64,000 bases of DNA from Theristus sp. LFF4_11 (taxonomy: Eukaryota; Nematoda; Chromadorea; Monhysterida; Xyalidae): the NCBI GenBank assembly GCA_030248135.1, contig JASANC010001576.1:1-64000 (forward strand). Reading direction: 5' to 3'. The stretch's first letter is position 1. Each line of letters starts with the position of its first letter. Below are positions 59,761 to 64,000 of the stretch, piece after piece. The translations under genes and the position numbers were made by a program. The notes under the pieces are model-generated. The model had not been told where the DNA came from and made no database searches. It saw only the letters and a list, made by a program, of their open reading frames with translations.

Positions 59761-61680
59761 TTTCTTTGCGGTGTAAAAATTCGGGACGTCTGGAAGGCTC
59801 AAATGTCGGGAGTTTGCGCAAAATAAAACTGTTCACTGTTTATTATTTTGGTTTCTCTGAAGATTCAGGTCTTATTTGCTCTTGTAGATTGAAGGAAAAC
59901 GAAACGTTTAGGTTTCGGTCAGTTTCAATCCCGAAGAAACACACGAACAGCAGTAATAAAAAAATTAATTTTAATAAACACGTACATTATTGCTCGTGGC
60001 ATTTGTTTCCGTTGTACCGGTTATGTACATATGTTTCTTTCCCGCTCTGTTAAACTTTGGCGCCGACTCAAGTGGATGTTTGTGTCACGATTTGCTGACG
60101 TTTTTTTTGTTTTTGAGGCGTTATTGCTGCTGCTGCTGTTATTGTTTTGTTGACTTTAGGGCAGGATATAAAAATCGATTTCTAAATACAGTCTCTTTGC
60201 TTAATTGAGTTTGAGTTTAGTTTTCACACGTGTTTTGCATGATTTTGTTTACTCTCTTGTGCTAACTGTGTTTTTTTTGCTACGCTTGAGATATGTAAAG
60301 TACGGTATTTCATTTTGAATTTATTATTTATTGTTTGCACGTTTTTATGTATCTCTCCGTCTCTTGTCTCAAACGGTTGGATAGATATATTTCAAAAGTG
60401 TAGTGTCTCGTAACGTTTGGTTTTTGAAAATGTGCTTCAATGAATGAACGAAATTACATTATGATTGTTGTATTTGTTAAAGTTCGTTTTTGAAGAAACG
60501 TTGCTAGTTTTTGTTTTTCTTCTTGGTGACAGATCAGACACCGCTTCATTCGTATTGTTCAATATTTATTACTCGAAATATTGCCACAGACGTTTGTTTT
60601 TCGCACCTGGGGATAGTTCTACAATTTTTTTTCGACTGTCGTCTTGGAATTGCGATGTGTACTTCACAGTTTTGTTTCATTTTCAAAGTGATAACGTGGT
60701 TGATAACTCTTGATTCTTCCAAACTACTGTACCCGAAAAAAGTTAAATTTCAGAACTTTTATTCCGGTTCAGCGTTTCATGCACAACAACTCTCTGTTTT
60801 ATAGTTTTAAACATCGTTTAGTGAATCCCTGACATTATTCGGCTAGATGTAATTTTTGACACTAACTTTCAAACAACACGACTTACCCACAACACTGGTT
60901 TCACGTGTGTTCCAATTGCTGTGATCTATTGGGAAAGATTGGTAGGATATATTAAATGTTTTTGACAGTTCGGCTTTTGTGGCTAGAATTTCATCGCTGT
61001 CCCCTTTACGCACCGCATAGGATTTGACAATTATTTGGCAAAGTTTTCACGAAGTTTTGAGTTTTTATGGCAAAAAACTTTTTCATGGATTTATGTCCAG
61101 TTTCTGTTACCATAATTTATAGTGTTGAAAGTGTCTCAACGCTGTTCAATGATTGGTGGGTTAGCGGTTATTCAAAAAAAGTGTGGCAAATATTTTTCCG
61201 CTGATTTTCAGTTTTTTTGTTCTGTTTGTGTCGCGGTTGTCTTTGTATTATGCTCTCACACAGTTTGTGCTGCTGCTTCTATTCGTTTTGTGCGTTTGTC
61301 GTGTGTGCGCGTTCATGTTTTTCTTTATTTCGTTTTGTTCTCTCGATTTTGTGTAAAATGTGTACAAAACAAAAAACATTGAATACTTTATATGATAATA
61401 ATTATTATTATTATTTTATTTTCAGTTTTATTGTTTTGGACTTTACGGTCCACCACGCACACAAAAATGATCGATGGTATTGCATCTCTCCGAATAAAAA
61501 AATCCGGAAAAATGTCTGCGGTTGTGGAAAAAACACTTTTCTTGTTTGCTTTCCTGTCGCGATTGGAAGCTCTCGCGTTTTACCTGAGGAACAATTGAAT
61601 CATATGTACGTTTGAAGTCAAATGATCTTGCAGTTTTTCGCTGCCGATCAGCTAAAGTCCTAGTCTGAAGCTCAACGGTG

Positions 61681-61800
61681 ATGTTGCACAGTTTACAAGC
61701 ACACGCTACATTACAGCAGCGCCATTTGGCAGGGTGTCGTGTGTCTGGTCTTTGCCGGTGTGTTTGTTAATGACCGTGCAACGTTGCTGTGTGTTACAAA
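61681..61800 (+). repeat. MITE-like repeat related to 43103 and 53911
   Basis: Starts GATGTTGCACAGTTTACAAG and ends GACCGTGCAACGTTGCTGTG, with a GTGTCGTGTGTCTGG middle. Imperfect inverted ends. About 110 bp upstream of the TOM5-like start codon. Confidence 0.45.
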
Positions 61801-61907
61801 TAAGAGAGTATACGGACTTCAGACCAGGAATTCACTATCAGGGGTAAAAAAGCAAAAGTCATCAGGAGAAAACAATCCACTCAGGCAAAACAAAATTTGA
61901 GAAAAAA

Positions 61908-62634
61908 ATGTTTCCCGCTGGCGGAATGATGGGCCGCGGTGCGGACGAGCCAACGAAGGAAGAGATGGAGGCTATAGCAAAGCGACTCGTCTTCAACAAC
62001 ATTGCCACGTTTCTCGTGTGTGTCGTTGCGATTGAAGTTGGTTAGTCGTTGCGATCGAAATTATTGTATGGACCAGTGCTTTTGATCGAATACTCCGGAG
62101 GAGTTTTTTTGGTAACCCATTCACGTGTTCAGCGATTGGTGGCTGAAATCATACTGCACAACATGAGCATTTATGCACTCCAGCATTTGAATCGGGCCTG
62201 TTGATTGGCTGCATCGAGTGCTGGTTGAACCAATCAGCCCAATACAAAAGTACCCATTCTGCTGATTGTCTTATGAGTTTCATTTCAACTGTCTTCAGAT
62301 GAACATTGCCCGGTAAAATCTTGGCTGAAATCGGCGTAATTTTACCGCCAATGTTGTGTTATTGGGATTCATTTTTTTTGCCACCAGTGATTTTGTCGCC
62401 GAACATGTAAATGGGAGCGGGACCGTTTGACAGCAGTACAGGTTGATTGTTTTGTTTCGATTCTAGGATCTCGGCTGGCGCAAAATCTCGGATACGAATG
62501 ATCCAATTATTCCAGCGGTTTTACCATCTGATTTTTTTCTCAAAATTGTTTTTTTTCTGAAATTTTGTTGCGATGAAAAAACTTTGACAGTGATCCCGGT
62601 ATTGTATTATTTGTGGTCCGACGAACAGACATAA
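61908..62634 (+). CDS. TOMM5: Small single-pass membrane protein, TOM5-like (2 exons, 58 aa)
   Basis: Exons 61908-62040 and 62591-62634 join in phase across a GTTAGT...TTGACAG intron to give a 58-aa protein. The N-terminus is Gly/Met-rich (MFPAGGMMGRGADEP). An EEMEAIAKRLVFNNI amphipathic stretch then leads into one hydrophobic segment, TFLVCVVAIEVVIPVLYYLW, and a short acidic tail SDEQT. The order acidic/basic helix, FL..VA...V.P..L, very short tail is like human TOM5 (51 aa), a small subunit of the outer-mitochondrial-membrane import pore. Similarity is weak because the protein is so short. Another small tail-anchored protein cannot be excluded. The ATG is the first in frame and is preceded by AAAAAA. 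Confidence 0.5.
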
Positions 62635-63358
62635 AGCGCAGTTTTTAAACTGGTGAAAGTTTGAGTGCATGCCAAACAATCGGTATTCGCAAGGCAAAAT
62701 ACCACTTCGGAGCCAAGGTTCTCAAATCAACCAAAGTTGTAGAAGTTCGTCTGCATTTCATTCTGCTCACACTGTATCCGAGACGACCAATCAGTGTTCA
62801 TCGCTATTCACAAGTAGCCAATCAGCTGTTTGTATATGAAGCAAAGTCAAGTATCAATCAGGTATGTTTGTCTGCGTTTGAACAGTGAACAAACAGCACT
62901 CAGGAAATTGAGTCGTTTTGGACTTGACCTTGATAACAACAAGAAAAATTGGCGTTTGTGCGTGCGTGCGCTGTTGAGTTTGCTTGTATGGATCGATCGA
63001 TTGTTTGGTTTTGGTGCTTTTTTTTGTTTTAACTATTAAAAAAAGCAAGAAGAACAAGGAGAGTCGAACATGTAGTGCAGCCAGTGGCTGAATTAAAATA
63101 AAAGTTTGTTGTGCGCGCTGATTGGTCGTTGTAGTTTTAGTACAGCTCAGCCAGCCAATCAGTGTAGCGCATTTGAATTTGTGGAATGCAGAAAGGAACG
63201 AACCAAACCGAATATTGTTTTATTAAAAATTACACAAAAACATAAAACCAAACAAAACACCATGCATGTTCAGTGTCGTCGTGAGGGGTGGTAGGTAAGA
63301 GAGAAAAATGACAAAACTTGTTTTGAAACCGGCTGTCATGTAACGCATTCAGTGTGTT
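62635..63358. other. Intergenic gap with CCAATCAGC motifs
   Basis: No supported gene. Contains GACCAATCAGTG at about 62788, GCCAATCAGCTG at about 62817, and a GCTGATTGG/CCAATCAG inverted pair at 63117-63162. A minus-strand AATAAA near 63219-63224 may be the poly(A) signal for the exon described next. Confidence 0.4.
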
Positions 63359-63640
63359 TTACGAGGGGGCAAAACAGTAAAGTGGAGGTTGACATGGGTT
63401 GGAATCACCAATAATGCTGCATAAACAACATGCGCTGCTGTGTTGAGTAGTTTGTGGATTGCAAGATAGTCCTAAGTCAATTGGAGAGTTAGGTTTGGTG
63501 GGTGATGATTTGGTAATTGATTTAATCTTTGGCATAAGCTGATGAATTTGAAGTGTTACATCATTGCGAAAATCTTCACACAATTCTTGTAGTATGTTGG
63601 TAATGACGACATCAGCTGACGGTAGTGTGATGATTTGCAA
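63359..63640 (-). CDS. Possible terminal exon of an unknown minus-strand gene
   Basis: Open frame of 93 codons ending TAA, with ADVVITNILQELCEDFRNDV, LQIHQLMPKIKSITKSSP and a Cys-rich end (ACCLCSIIGDSNPCQPP). An AATAAA lies about 135 bp downstream on the same strand. No ATG is required if it is a terminal exon; an AAG before TTGCAAATC could be the acceptor. Codon use is more AT-rich than the other genes here. The family is not recognised, and the frame could be spurious. Confidence 0.3.
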   Translation of the reverse strand: MQIITLPSADVVITNILQELCEDFRNDVTLQIHQLMPKIKSITKSSPTKPNSPIDLGLSCNPQTTQHSSACCLCSIIGDSNPCQPPLYCFAPS

Positions 63641-64000
63641 CTTTTTTGCAGCACTTAATCCTTTTCAAAAAATGTCTTCTGATGTCCTGCAGCATGATTT
63701 CAAGAGCGCATCACCGTCAGACGAAGCTGGTTTCTATGGTTTTTTTTGTGTACACAGGAGACTGTTTTCAACTTGTGCATTTTGCATGCACGGGTTTACA
63801 CAGTTCAATGGATGCTTTCATGCAAGACTTTTACGTTTTCAGACAGACACACATGCATATTGTTTGATGTCCCTTGATTCGGAATTGTGCAAGCAGTCCG
63901 CCGACAAAAAAATATTGCGTGTTTTTTTACTACTGGCTGCACTTCCAGAATCGTAGATTGCACAAAATTAAATAATGCGTTTTGGCGCGCTGCAAATCTT
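63641..64000. other. Window end, nothing supported
   Basis: A 130-codon plus-strand frame overlaps this end and the previous exon, but it has no recognisable motif and T-rich composition. I do not call it. Confidence 0.3.

Larger units (their letters stand above)
57668..61907. other. T-rich region downstream of CBP without a recognisable gene
   Basis: 4.2 kb of plus-strand T-rich DNA. It probably includes a long CBP 3' UTR. A 175-bp-period direct duplication lies at 59425-59760 (TTTGTGTTCTTCTGCTGTAT and GTGATTCATGATAGAAAACG in both). A MITE-like repeat with GATGTTGCACAGT and GTGCAACGTTGC ends lies at about 61681-61800. The reading frames are low-complexity Phe/Leu/Val runs typical of T-rich sequence. 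Confidence 0.5.

Noticed and set aside
59661..60053. 130-codon plus-strand frame downstream of CBP
   Set aside because: Part of it is the duplicated 160-bp segment and the rest is T-rich with no motif.

Overview
Eukaryotic nuclear DNA, most likely from a nematode. The genes are split by many introns with GT donors and short T-rich acceptors ending in TTTCAG. There is a degenerate tract related to the nematode telomere unit TTAGGC, a BEL/Pao retrotransposon tail, and a high density of short non-autonomous DNA transposons. Coding exons are GC-rich against AT-rich introns. Introns are hundreds of bases long and no compact operon is seen, so this is not a Caenorhabditis-like genome. I could not run a species search, so the assignment is inference. 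All gene models were joined by hand from exon frames and splice phases.

Layout. 1-6015 is repeat-rich: the 3' end of a BEL/Pao polyprotein, exon-like scraps, then a nest of hAT-like elements ending less than 100 bases before the next start codon. 6102-19412 (+) is a 28-exon GMAP-210/TRIP11-type golgin of about 1,476 aa. 22194-20624 (-) is a four-exon mitochondrial ETF-beta lysine methyltransferase. 24056-22833 (-) is ribosomal protein P2. 24057-27368 is repeats and the probable 3' UTR of the next gene. 31523-27369 (-) is a seven-exon cytosolic-type Hsp70 of about 525 aa without the C-terminal lid. 32821-36165 (+) is a two-PDZ protein. 37272-37032 (-) is an unrecognised exon 111 bp from, and divergent to, the start of CBP/p300. 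37383-57667 (+) is a complete 27-exon CBP/p300 acetyltransferase of about 2,409 aa. 57668-61907 is T-rich and without a gene. 61908-62634 (+) is a 58-aa TOM5-like membrane protein. A possible terminal exon lies on the minus strand near 63.4-63.6 kb.

The genes are housekeeping functions (Golgi tethering, mitochondrial protein methylation, translation, chaperoning, transcription co-activation) without an obvious shared pathway. The unusual content is in the non-coding DNA. It holds nested hAT-like elements with 8-bp target duplications, TA-flanked MITEs inserted into other MITEs, a large inverted composite in a CBP intron, and many copies of a short GCTGATTGG/CCAATCAGC inverted motif. I found no clearly new multi-gene system. 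The lidless Hsp70 and the hairpin motif family are the most distinctive observations.
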